Below, piece by piece: positions 34,280 to 42,017 of a DNA stretch of 64,000 nucleotides. Source of the stretch: AP-15 sp963747735 (lineage in GTDB: Bacteria > Pseudomonadota > Alphaproteobacteria > ATCC43930 > CGMCC-115725); the NCBI GenBank assembly GCA_963747735.1, contig CAVVGE010000007.1:372001-436000 (forward strand), given 5' to 3'. A model generated the notes under the pieces. That model made no database searches. It saw only the letters and a program-made list of their open reading frames with translations, and was not told the DNA's origin. The translations under genes were made by a program, and so were the position numbers. Position 1 is the first letter of the stretch; each line of letters begins with the position of its first letter.

Positions 34280-34966
34280 ATGCCGACCGAGCCGGAAAGT
34301 GGCGCGGAGGTCTATCCGCTACGAGCGCCCGATCCCGGCCTCGTCGAAGCCGGCCGGCGCCTGTTCGCCCGCGAAGCCCGTTTTATCGCCGGCGCCGCCG
34401 ATCCCGCCGCCTTGCCGCCCGCGGGCCTGCCCGAGATCGCCTTTGCCGGCCGCTCCAATGTCGGCAAGTCGAGCCTCGTCAACGCGTTGACCGGCCGGCG
34501 CATGCTGGCACGCATCTCGAACACGCCGGGGCGGACCCGCCAGGTCAATTTCTTCGATCTCGGCGGCGTCCTGATGCTGGTCGATCTGCCGGGCTACGGC
34601 TATGCCGCGGCGTCGAAAAGCGCGATCAAACACTGGACGCTTCTGGTCGAGCATTATTTGCAAAGCCGTGCCGCCTTGCGCCGGGTTTCGTTGCTGCTCG
34701 ACGCCCGTCACGGCATCAAGGAGATCGACCGGCCGGTGTTGCGAATGCTCGACCGGGCCGGGGTTTCCTATCAAATCGTGCTGACGAAGATCGACAAGCT
34801 GCGCGCCGCAGAGCTCGCCGCCACCGCCGAGCGGATCGGTGCGGAGCTTGCGACCCATCCCGCGGCACATCCCGAAATTCATCTGACGAGCGCCGCAGAG
34901 CGCTTGGGGATCGCGGCGTTGCGGGCGACGCTCGGCAGCTTCGTGCGTTCGGGTCCGGCCGCTTAG
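34280..34966 (+). CDS. engB: Ribosome biogenesis GTP-binding protein (YihA/YsxC/EngB)
   Basis: A 228-residue GTPase needed for large-subunit assembly. GTP motifs are G1 GRSNVGKSS, G2/switch I with NTPGRTRQVNFF, G3 DLPGYGYA, G4 TKID and G5 TSAA. The start ATG 34280 lies 5 bp after the yidC stop. It ends the ribosomal/membrane block; argB, which often follows in alphaproteobacteria, is absent here. Confidence 0.95.
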   Translation: MPTEPESGAEVYPLRAPDPGLVEAGRRLFAREARFIAGAADPAALPPAGLPEIAFAGRSNVGKSSLVNALTGRRMLARISNTPGRTRQVNFFDLGGVLMLVDLPGYGYAAASKSAIKHWTLLVEHYLQSRAALRRVSLLLDARHGIKEIDRPVLRMLDRAGVSYQIVLTKIDKLRAAELAATAERIGAELATHPAAHPEIHLTSAAERLGIAALRATLGSFVRSGPAA

Positions 34967-35166
34967 CAGCACCAGGCGCCCGTCCGGGCGGCGCCTGATC
35001 GGCGGTGCCCGAGCCGGGCCGATTGCGCCCCTGCGCCGCCTTGGACCGCCTCGGCTGTCGGCCCTTGTCCTTGCCGGGCAAACGGCGGATGATCGCGCAC
35101 GGTGGGGGGTGCCCCCCGGGGCGACGCCATGGCTGCGGCGCCATCGTTCGACGGAGGAATGCACCG

Positions 35167-36459
35167 ATGCTGTCACCCGAAGACAACGCGCGCGTCACCC
35201 GAACCGGCGCGGGGACGCCGATGGGCGAGGTGTTGCGGCGCTATTGGATCCCGGCGCTGATGACGCGCGAGATCCCCGAGCCCGATGGCCCGCCGGTACG
35301 CGTCAAGCTCCTCGGCGAAAAGCTCCTCGGGTTTCGCGACAGCCAGGGCCGGGTCGGGCTCGTCGATGAATTCTGCCCGCACCGCCGTGCCTCGCTGTGG
35401 TTCGGGCGCAATGAGGATTCGGGACTGCGCTGCATCTATCACGGCTGGAAATGGGATGTCGATGGCAACTGCCTCGACCAGATGAACGAGCCGCAGCAGT
35501 TCTGCGACAAGGTGCGGCTGACCGCCTATCCGACGGTCGAGATGGGCGGCGTGATCTGGGCCTATATGGGCCCCAGGGACAAGATGCCGGCACCGCCGGC
35601 CTTTGAATGGACGCAGGTCCCGGAAACCCACCGCCACGTCTCCAAGGTGTGGGAGGAGTGCAACTGGCTGCAGGCGCTGGAGGGCGGCATCGACACTTCG
35701 CACGCGCCGATCCTGCATCGCACGATCACACCGAACACCAACCGTCCGGGTATCCCGGTCCAAGGACCGTTTGTGCGCGGGCGCGCGCCGATCCTCGAAG
35801 TCGACATCACCGATTACGGCTATCGCTATGTCGGCATCCGCCCGCTCGATGAAGACCAGACCTATGTCCGGTCCTACCATTTCGTCATGCCGTTTACCCA
35901 GATCCGGCCGCAGCAGCTGGGCCGTGCGATGGGCGGCGGCGACCGCACCAACATCGCCGGCCATATCTGGGTCCCGATCGACGACGAGAACTGCATGGTG
36001 TGGAACTGGATGTACAGCTTTGGCGAGCAGGGCCTCAACGATGACGACCGCATGGAGCGCGGCAACGGCAACGGCCCCGATTATGTCGAGGAGTCCGGCG
36101 AGTTCCGCTCGTTTCGCAACAAGCGAAACAACTGGATGATCGACCGCGACGTGCAAAAGCACGAGACCTTTACCGGCATCGAGGGCATCAACACCCAGGA
36201 CCGGGCGGTGCAGGAGGGGATGGGGCCGATTGTCGACCGCTCGAAGGAATTTCTCGGGCCCGCGGACCGGGCGATCGTCGCGACGCGGCAACTCCTCCTC
36301 AATTCGGTCAAGACCGTAGAGGCCGGCGGCAACCCGCCGGGCGCCGATGCCAGCTATTATTCGGCGCGCGCGATCGAAAAGATCTTCCCGCGGCAGGAGA
36401 CCTGGCGCAACACCGTGCTGCCCGAGATGTACGCCGAGGACCTGATCGCGGCCAAGTAG
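35167..36459 (+). CDS. Rieske [2Fe-2S] aromatic ring-hydroxylating oxygenase, phthalate-4,5-dioxygenase-like
   Basis: A 430-residue oxygenase subunit. ATG 35167 follows GGAGGAA. The Rieske cluster ligands are Cys70/His72 (CPHR) and Cys89/His92 (CIYHGWKW). The catalytic mononuclear iron region has the bridging acidic residue and ligands in NWLQALEGGIDTSHAPILH (His179, His184) and a C-terminal acidic ligand. The sequence belongs to the phthalate 4,5-dioxygenase oxygenase group, which hydroxylates or demethylates aromatic acids. No reductase partner gene is adjacent, so electrons must come from an unlinked reductase. Confidence 0.9.
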   Translation: MLSPEDNARVTRTGAGTPMGEVLRRYWIPALMTREIPEPDGPPVRVKLLGEKLLGFRDSQGRVGLVDEFCPHRRASLWFGRNEDSGLRCIYHGWKWDVDGNCLDQMNEPQQFCDKVRLTAYPTVEMGGVIWAYMGPRDKMPAPPAFEWTQVPETHRHVSKVWEECNWLQALEGGIDTSHAPILHRTITPNTNRPGIPVQGPFVRGRAPILEVDITDYGYRYVGIRPLDEDQTYVRSYHFVMPFTQIRPQQLGRAMGGGDRTNIAGHIWVPIDDENCMVWNWMYSFGEQGLNDDDRMERGNGNGPDYVEESGEFRSFRNKRNNWMIDRDVQKHETFTGIEGINTQDRAVQEGMGPIVDRSKEFLGPADRAIVATRQLLLNSVKTVEAGGNPPGADASYYSARAIEKIFPRQETWRNTVLPEMYAEDLIAAK

Positions 36460-36501
36460 GCCCGGACCTCAAGTCTCGATGCCAGCCCCTAAGCCTCGAT
36501 C

Positions 36502-37290
36502 TCAGCGCATCCGGCCGGTCGCAAGACCGTAGAGGGCGAGCAGCAGCTCCAGCGCGATCAGGCCGATGATGTACCATTCGAGGCGCAGGCTGCGGCGGTT
36601 CTGAACGAGATCGACGAGCCGGCCCGCGGTCTCGCCGATCAGCGCGAGCTTGCGTTCCATGGCGCGGCTGCGCTCGGCCAGCTCATACTCGTCCTCGAGC
36701 CTCGAATAGAGGCGCTCGAGCTCGGGGTGGTCCCAGAGGACGTCGGGTTTTTCGTCGACCTCGACGCGGCCGACCATGCGGTGCTGCGTCAACAGCACGT
36801 CGCCGATCTGCCGCAGCAGATCCTTGGCCTGGGCGCCGGCCCGGCCCTGGCGCTGCAGACCCGCCGCGAGCGGCTCGATCCGGTCGAAGACGCCGGCGAT
36901 GCGGCCTTCGTAATGCGTGAGCACAAGGCTCTTCGACAACACGTTGGCGATGATCTGCAGCCGCTCGGGCGAGGCTTCGTGCAACAGGACCGTGCCCGAA
37001 GGGTCGAGCTGATCGTCGCCTGCCGCATTGAGCCGAACCTGGAGCTGATCGGTTTCCGGGCTCGGCAACGGATCATGGACGCGCGCCCGCAACGAACGCA
37101 GCACCTCGTCCTCTTCGATCGCCGACAGCCCGGCAAAGACGGCCACGCCGTAGCGAAACAGGAAGGCGGTGCCCCGACGCCCGACGCGCAGGGTCAGCGG
37201 ATTGATCGCGATCGTGTCGTCGCGCTCGAGGCCACGCGTCTCCAGCCGCTCGCCGAGCAAGAGGGCGCGGACGGCGAGGGTTTCGGTCAT
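36502..37290 (-). CDS. RMD1 family protein (DUF155)
   Basis: A 262-residue membrane-anchored protein. The N-terminal half has the RMD1 fold pattern (TAFLFRYGVAVFAGLSAIEEDEVL), and later VLSKSLVLTHYEGRIAGVFDRIEPLA. A coiled helical region (ERLYSRLEDEYELAERSRAMERKLA) follows, then one C-terminal TM (LEWYIIGLIALELLLALYGLA). Yeast and bacterial relatives are poorly understood; mitochondrial members affect translation or cytoskeleton. It lies just upstream of the KamA-type gene on the same strand, with 33 bp between, so the two may be cotranscribed. Confidence 0.85.
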   Translation of the reverse strand: MTETLAVRALLLGERLETRGLERDDTIAINPLTLRVGRRGTAFLFRYGVAVFAGLSAIEEDEVLRSLRARVHDPLPSPETDQLQVRLNAAGDDQLDPSGTVLLHEASPERLQIIANVLSKSLVLTHYEGRIAGVFDRIEPLAAGLQRQGRAGAQAKDLLRQIGDVLLTQHRMVGRVEVDEKPDVLWDHPELERLYSRLEDEYELAERSRAMERKLALIGETAGRLVDLVQNRRSLRLEWYIIGLIALELLLALYGLATGRMR

Positions 37291-37323
37291 CGGCCGGCCG
37301 GTTTTGGCGCCGGGCCGGGCCGA

Positions 37324-38370
37324 CTAGCCGGCGCCGGCGAGATCGGCCGGGTAGGTGTGGCGGTGGCCGGCGCCGTCCTCGACCAGCCAACCGCCGGCGG
37401 CATCGTCGCGGCAGATCGCGCAAGGAGCGATCGGCACCTTGCCCCAGCCGCCGGGGATATCGAGCACATAGGTCGGCTGGCACAGGCCGGAGACGCGCCC
37501 ACGCAACGAATGCACCAGGCGCTGGCCCTCGGCGACCCCGGTGCGGAAATGCGCGGTGCCGCGGGCGAGGTCGGCATGATGCAGGTAGTAGGGCTTGACC
37601 CGCATCGCGACAAGACCGCGAAACAGCGCTTCGAGCACCACCGCATCGTCGTTGACACCGCGCAGCAGCACGGTCTGCGACAGCACCGGGATGCCGGCGC
37701 GGACCAGCCGTGTGACCGCTGCTTTCGCTGCTTCGGTCAATTCGCGCGGGTGGTTGGCGTGGATCACGACGTAGACCGCCTGCTCCGCCGTCAGCGCCTC
37801 GACCAAGGCCGGGCCGACGCGGCCGGGATCGGCGATCGGGACCCGGCTATGAAAGCGGATCACGGCGACATGGCCGATGCGGCCGAGCGCACGCACGATT
37901 TGGCCGAGGCGGCGCGAGCTCAACACGAACGGGTCGCCGCCGGTGACGATGACCTCCCAGATCTCCGGCCGGCCGCGGATGTATTCAACCGCGTTTTCGA
38001 GCTCGGCCGCGGTCAGCATCGCGCCTTTTTTGCCCACCACCTCGCGGCGAAAGCAAAAGCGGCAATAGACCGGGCAGAGCAGGGTCGGCTTTAGCAGCAC
38101 CCGGTCGGGGTAGCGGTGAACGATGCCGGGAACCGGCGACCAGCGCTCGTCGCCGATCGGATCGGCCAGCTCCTCGGCGGCGCTCGCGAGCTCGGCTGTG
38201 CTCGGCACGAATTGGGCCGCGATCGGGTCGCCCGAATCGGCGGGGTCGATCAACACCGCCAAATTCCCGGTCAGCGCAACCGAGAATTTTTCCGCCACCC
38301 GCCGAATCTCGTCGCCGCGGCCAGGATCGACCAGCCCGGCCGGAACGAGATCCTCGACGCCGAGGGTCAT
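37324..38370 (-). CDS. Lysine 2,3-aminomutase family radical SAM enzyme (KamA/EpmB-like)
   Basis: A 348-residue radical SAM, PLP-dependent aminomutase. The cluster motif is Cys99-x3-Cys103-x2-Cys106 (CPVYCRFC). The SAM region includes VIVTGGDPFVLSS, and a PLP-region Lys is likely in the C-terminal part (AMRVKPYYLHHADLARGTAHFR). The short length fits EpmB-like enzymes that make beta-lysine for modification of elongation factor P. No efp or epmA gene is in the window. Start ATG 38370 is preferred because the longer open frame upstream is within another gene. Confidence 0.85.
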   Translation of the reverse strand: MTLGVEDLVPAGLVDPGRGDEIRRVAEKFSVALTGNLAVLIDPADSGDPIAAQFVPSTAELASAAEELADPIGDERWSPVPGIVHRYPDRVLLKPTLLCPVYCRFCFRREVVGKKGAMLTAAELENAVEYIRGRPEIWEVIVTGGDPFVLSSRRLGQIVRALGRIGHVAVIRFHSRVPIADPGRVGPALVEALTAEQAVYVVIHANHPRELTEAAKAAVTRLVRAGIPVLSQTVLLRGVNDDAVVLEALFRGLVAMRVKPYYLHHADLARGTAHFRTGVAEGQRLVHSLRGRVSGLCQPTYVLDIPGGWGKVPIAPCAICRDDAAGGWLVEDGAGHRHTYPADLAGAG

Positions 38371-38408
38371 TCGATCAGGGAGCGCGAGCCGGCAAGCGCG
38401 CGAGCCGG

Positions 38409-38663
38409 CTACTGGCGACCGCCCGATTGCCCGAACGAGGCGACGCATTGGGCGTGCAGCTGCGGATCGGTGATCGGCCCGCATTCCTCCTGCATCCGCT
38501 TTTTGGCAAAGGAGGGGTTGCTGTGCAGCACCTGCTCGTAGCGTTCGCTCTGGCGCACATTCGATGCCGCGCTCGGGTCGGTCGGCATCGTCTGGGCAAA
38601 GGCCGCGCCGCCGGCGGCGATGATCAGCGCCGCGGCAAAAATCGCCGGTGAGCATTTGGCCAT
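38409..38663 (-). CDS. Small secreted protein, unknown
   Basis: An 84-residue protein with ATG 38663 after GGAGCGAG. The signal peptide is residues 1-23 (IFAAALIIAAGGAAFAQ). A short mature part has two Cys (EECGPITDPQLHAQCVASF), probably a disulfide-linked loop. It resembles alphaproteobacterial periplasmic proteins of unknown function. Same strand as the SDR gene upstream (20 bp apart) and the aminomutase gene downstream. Confidence 0.75.
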   Translation of the reverse strand: MAKCSPAIFAAALIIAAGGAAFAQTMPTDPSAASNVRQSERYEQVLHSNPSFAKKRMQEECGPITDPQLHAQCVASFGQSGGRQ

Positions 38664-38683
38664 GTCTCGCTCCTCTGCTGGGG

Positions 38684-39430
38684 TCAATCCGCCATCGTCA
38701 GCCCGCCGCTGACGCTCAACACCTGGCCGGTAATATAGTCCGAACGCGCGCTCAGGAAAAATTCGACCGCATGCGCGATTTCGATCGGCCGGGCGATGCG
38801 GCGAAATGGGATCGCGCGGGTCAGCGCTTGCTTGATCCGCTCGGGCTGGCGCTGGAACAGCGGCGTGTCGGTCGGGCCGGGGCACACGCAATTGACGTTG
38901 ACGCCATAGCGCGCCATCTCGCGCGCCAGCGATTTGGTGAACGCGATCAACCCCCCCTTCGCCGCCGCATAGACGGTCTCGCCGGTGCTGCCGACGCGCC
39001 CGGCATCGCTCGAAATATTGACGATCTTGCCGTGCCGGGCCGCGATCATCGCCGGCAATATGGCCCGGGTCAGCCGCACCGCGCCCATCAGATTGACCGC
39101 GATCAGCCGGTCCCACATGTCCGGCGGGTTATCGAGAAACGGCTCGATCCGGTCCCAGCCGGCGCCGTTGACGAGCCCATCGACCCGCTCGACCTCGCCA
39201 AGGACAGAAGCGGCGAAGCGATCGACCGAGACCGGATCGACGAGGTCGAGCGGCCGGAAGTCGATGGCGAGACCTTGTGCGGCGCCTTCAGCCGCGGCGT
39301 TGCGGCCGCCGGCCTCGTCGACATCGCCGACAAAGACGCGCGCGCCGCCCTCGGCGAGCAGCCAGGCCGTCGCTTTGCCGATGCCCGAAGCGCCGCCCGT
39401 TACGATGACCGCGGTGCCGCGCAGCTCCAT
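38684..39430 (-). CDS. SDR family oxidoreductase, BadH-like
   Basis: A 248-residue classical short-chain dehydrogenase. The cofactor motif is TGGASGIGK (11-19); the acid VGDVDEA after beta-2 favours NAD. The catalytic tetrad is Asn113, Ser140/141, Tyr154 and Lys158 (YAAAK). The stretch SDAGRVGSTGETVYAAAKGG is strikingly like 2-hydroxycyclohexanecarboxyl-CoA dehydrogenase (BadH) and 3-oxoacyl reductases. It may belong to an alicyclic or aromatic acid pathway; no other bad genes are near. Confidence 0.87.
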   Translation of the reverse strand: MELRGTAVIVTGGASGIGKATAWLLAEGGARVFVGDVDEAGGRNAAAEGAAQGLAIDFRPLDLVDPVSVDRFAASVLGEVERVDGLVNGAGWDRIEPFLDNPPDMWDRLIAVNLMGAVRLTRAILPAMIAARHGKIVNISSDAGRVGSTGETVYAAAKGGLIAFTKSLAREMARYGVNVNCVCPGPTDTPLFQRQPERIKQALTRAIPFRRIARPIEIAHAVEFFLSARSDYITGQVLSVSGGLTMAD

Positions 39431-39490
39431 CGGCTCGCCTCCCTCACGCGATCGCAGCGCCAGAACCCATGCCCCGCCGCGGCGGGAGGG

Positions 39491-41065
39491 TCAAGCTGCT
39501 CCCTCGGCCAGGGCTGGGGCCGTCGCAATGCCGCCACCGGTCCGCCGCCGATCGAGAATGAGCGCGGCAAGCCCGTGCGCCGGCAGGTCGAGGCGCTGCG
39601 CCCCCCGCGCGCAGCCGGGCCACAAGACGTAATCGGTGCTCCACTCGTCAAAGCCGAAATGACCAAAGGCGCGCGGCAGGCTCGGCAGATGGTCGCCGTA
39701 AAAGGCGAGGATGCCGCCGTCGCCGCGGCGCTCGAGCCCCTCGGTCAATATTTGCAGCATCTCGTCGGACCGGCACAAGCCGTCGAGGTAGCGCAACAGA
39801 TCGCCGCCCTGCGGCACCTCCAAGGCATCGAGATGCCTGGGGATACCGGCATCGATCGCCGGCCCCGCCCCGTGCCACGAACCGTGCCACGGGCCGTGGT
39901 TGCCCATCGTGATGGCAAAGACAAAAGTTTGCGGCCCTTCCGCCTCGAGCGTCCGCAAGACATGACGAGCGAGCTCCGGGTCGGAGCAATAGGGCGGCCG
40001 GCGCGATGTGCCGAGGCTTGCGCCATCGCGGAACAAATCGAAGCCCAATGCCGGCAAGGTCAAATCGCGGCGGAAAAAGCGGCCGTCGAATGGGTGCAGG
40101 CACAAGGTCCGATAGCCGAGAGCGTGCAATTTCCAGGCGAGCGAGGCGACCGGCACGCGGGCAAAGGCGTGGTAGGGGTTGAAGCGGTCGTAGCCGAGAT
40201 CGCAATCGGCAATACCGGTCAGCGCGGCAAATTCGGTGCGCATCGTGTTGGCGCCCCAGCCCGAGACGTCGAGCCGGCCGAAAGCAGCCCCTGCGGTGCA
40301 ACAGGCGTCGAAGCCCGGCAGCAGATCGGCCGGGAGCTGCGGCGCGAGCCGGCGGGCGTCAAAAAACAATTCGCACTGCACCATCACGATCGGGCCCGCC
40401 GAACCGGGCCGCCCTTCGATGATCGCCGGCGCCGCTGGCCGGTGCCGGCTGCGGCGCTCGTTCCGCTCGGCGCGGGCGATCACGCCAAAAACATAAAGGG
40501 TGGTAAACGGCCCCAACCGGCTCGCATCGGCAAAGGGGTCGCCCGAAGGACCGAGGCAGCGCAACACACGCGCGAGGGCACCCAACAGCGGCTCCCGCGA
40601 CACCGCCCAACCGATCGCGCACAGAACAAGTGCAATAATGACGGCGGAAAACGGCGCGGGCGCCGTCAGCGGCGTCTCCAGCACCAGCAAGCCGATGGCC
40701 ACGACGATCGTCGTCACCGCCCCGCCGATGACGAGCCCCGGCCCGGCAAACGGAAGATAAAGCTGGGGATGGGTGAAGACCTGCGGCAATTCGGACATGT
40801 CGGAAAATACGACCGGCTCTTTTAGCGCGTCGCGTTTCGCCCAGTCGGCGAGCGCCAACCCGGCCCCGAGCGCCAAAAGGACAACACCCGCGAACAGCGG
40901 CCGGCCGGTCGCCACCAACAGCAGCAACGCAGCAAGGGCGACCGGGGCAATGTCGAGCGTCGCTGCGGGCCATTTTATCGCACGCGCGGCGGCGACATGG
41001 CGCGGCAGCAGCCAGGCGCCGAGCACCAGCACGCCGGCCGACCCGATGTGGACCCAGAGCGGCAT
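39491..41065 (-). CDS. LTA-synthase-like membrane sulfatase-fold transferase
   Basis: A 524-residue inner-membrane protein. It has about five N-terminal TM segments (residues 5-165) and then a sulfatase/alkaline-phosphatase-fold catalytic domain from about 205. Features include a GAANTMRTEF-type substrate-nucleophile region (WGANTMRTEFAAL, probable Thr nucleophile), ITMGNHGPWH and FYGDHLPSLP (metal ligands). Such enzymes move phosphoglycerol or phosphoethanolamine onto glycans. It follows an SDR gene by 6 bp on the same strand. The substrate here is unknown. Confidence 0.84.
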   Translation of the reverse strand: MPLWVHIGSAGVLVLGAWLLPRHVAAARAIKWPAATLDIAPVALAALLLLVATGRPLFAGVVLLALGAGLALADWAKRDALKEPVVFSDMSELPQVFTHPQLYLPFAGPGLVIGGAVTTIVVAIGLLVLETPLTAPAPFSAVIIALVLCAIGWAVSREPLLGALARVLRCLGPSGDPFADASRLGPFTTLYVFGVIARAERNERRSRHRPAAPAIIEGRPGSAGPIVMVQCELFFDARRLAPQLPADLLPGFDACCTAGAAFGRLDVSGWGANTMRTEFAALTGIADCDLGYDRFNPYHAFARVPVASLAWKLHALGYRTLCLHPFDGRFFRRDLTLPALGFDLFRDGASLGTSRRPPYCSDPELARHVLRTLEAEGPQTFVFAITMGNHGPWHGSWHGAGPAIDAGIPRHLDALEVPQGGDLLRYLDGLCRSDEMLQILTEGLERRGDGGILAFYGDHLPSLPRAFGHFGFDEWSTDYVLWPGCARGAQRLDLPAHGLAALILDRRRTGGGIATAPALAEGAA

Positions 41066-41071
41066 GCGCCG

Positions 41072-41851
41072 TCAGGCCGAATGAATGCGAAAGTGAAAGC
41101 GGCGCAGGATCATGTCGCCGATGATCGCCGGGGCGATGTCGCAGAATTTGAGGCCGAAGACGAGCGGCCAGGGGAACGAGATACGCCGCCGGCCGCGGTC
41201 GATCCCACGCTTGACCTTGCGCGCCGCAGCTTCGGCGCTGGCGAGAAACGGGGTCGCGCCGTCGAACCGGTCGGTCATCGGCGATGCAAAAAAGCCCGGG
41301 CACACGATCGTGACCCCGACGCCGCGCGGCTCTAGCCGCGGCCGCAACGCCTCGGCGTAGGCGCGCAGCCCGGCCTTGCTGGCGCAATAGCCGGGGCTGT
41401 AGGGCAGCCCGCGAAAGGCGGCGATCGAGGCGACGAGCGCGACCCGCCCGCGCCCACGCGCGCAAAAGGCCGGGAGCAACGGCTCGACCGTGTTGGCCAT
41501 GCCGAGGAGGTTGACCCGAACCTGGCGCTCGATCGTCTCGGCGCCCTCCGACGGGCTACCCGGGTCGGGACCGGCAGAGGTGCCGGCGTTCGCGATCAGC
41601 AGCTCGGCCGGGTGCTCGCTATCGAACTGCTGCAGCCATGATGCCATCGCGGAGCGGTCGGTTACGTCGATCGCGGCAACGCTCACGCTCGCCCCCCTTT
41701 CCGCGCACCCCTGCGCAACCGTGTCGAGCCGGCGCCGGTCGCGCCCGAGCAGCCCGAGCGTCACCCCCGGCGCAGCGTGCAGCCGGGCCAAGGCCGCGCC
41801 GAGCCCGCTCGACGCGCCGGTTATGATTACGACGCGGAACGGCGCGCGCAT
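41072..41851 (-). CDS. SDR family oxidoreductase
   Basis: A 259-residue short-chain dehydrogenase. It has the glycine motif TGASSGLGAALARLH, NAG at 88-90, and catalytic Ser142, Tyr155 and Lys159 (YCASK). The C-terminal part (IGDMILRRFHFRIHSA) is atypically basic and may be membrane-associated. It is 6 bp upstream of the sulfatase-fold transferase and so probably coexpressed with it, perhaps in glycan or lipid modification. Confidence 0.86.
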   Translation of the reverse strand: MRAPFRVVIITGASSGLGAALARLHAAPGVTLGLLGRDRRRLDTVAQGCAERGASVSVAAIDVTDRSAMASWLQQFDSEHPAELLIANAGTSAGPDPGSPSEGAETIERQVRVNLLGMANTVEPLLPAFCARGRGRVALVASIAAFRGLPYSPGYCASKAGLRAYAEALRPRLEPRGVGVTIVCPGFFASPMTDRFDGATPFLASAEAAARKVKRGIDRGRRRISFPWPLVFGLKFCDIAPAIIGDMILRRFHFRIHSA

Positions 41852-41945
41852 CCCCCGAGCCTAGACCGCCAATGTCCTGAAAGCCGTCAGCGCCGGCTGG
41901 CGCCGCATCCCCGGCAATCTCGGCAAAGGCGGTCGCGCTGTCTAC

Positions 41946-42015
41946 GGAAAAGCGCGGCCGGGTGGCGCCCGCGCCATCGCGGGAAAAGCGCGGCCGGGTG
42001 GCGCCCGCGCCATCG
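41946..42015 (+). repeat. 34-bp direct repeat, 36-bp period
   Basis: Two identical 34-bp copies (GGAAAAGCGCGGCCGGGTGG start) lie at 41946-41979 and 41982-42015. They lie between the SDR start and the catalase stop codon. They look like a recent replication-slippage duplication. Confidence 0.85.
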
Positions 42016-42017
42016 GG

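Noticed and set aside
31537..35000. Chromosome origin near the rpmH-engB block
   Set aside because: There is no dnaA, and I see no cluster of DnaA boxes; in alphaproteobacteria this block need not be at the origin.
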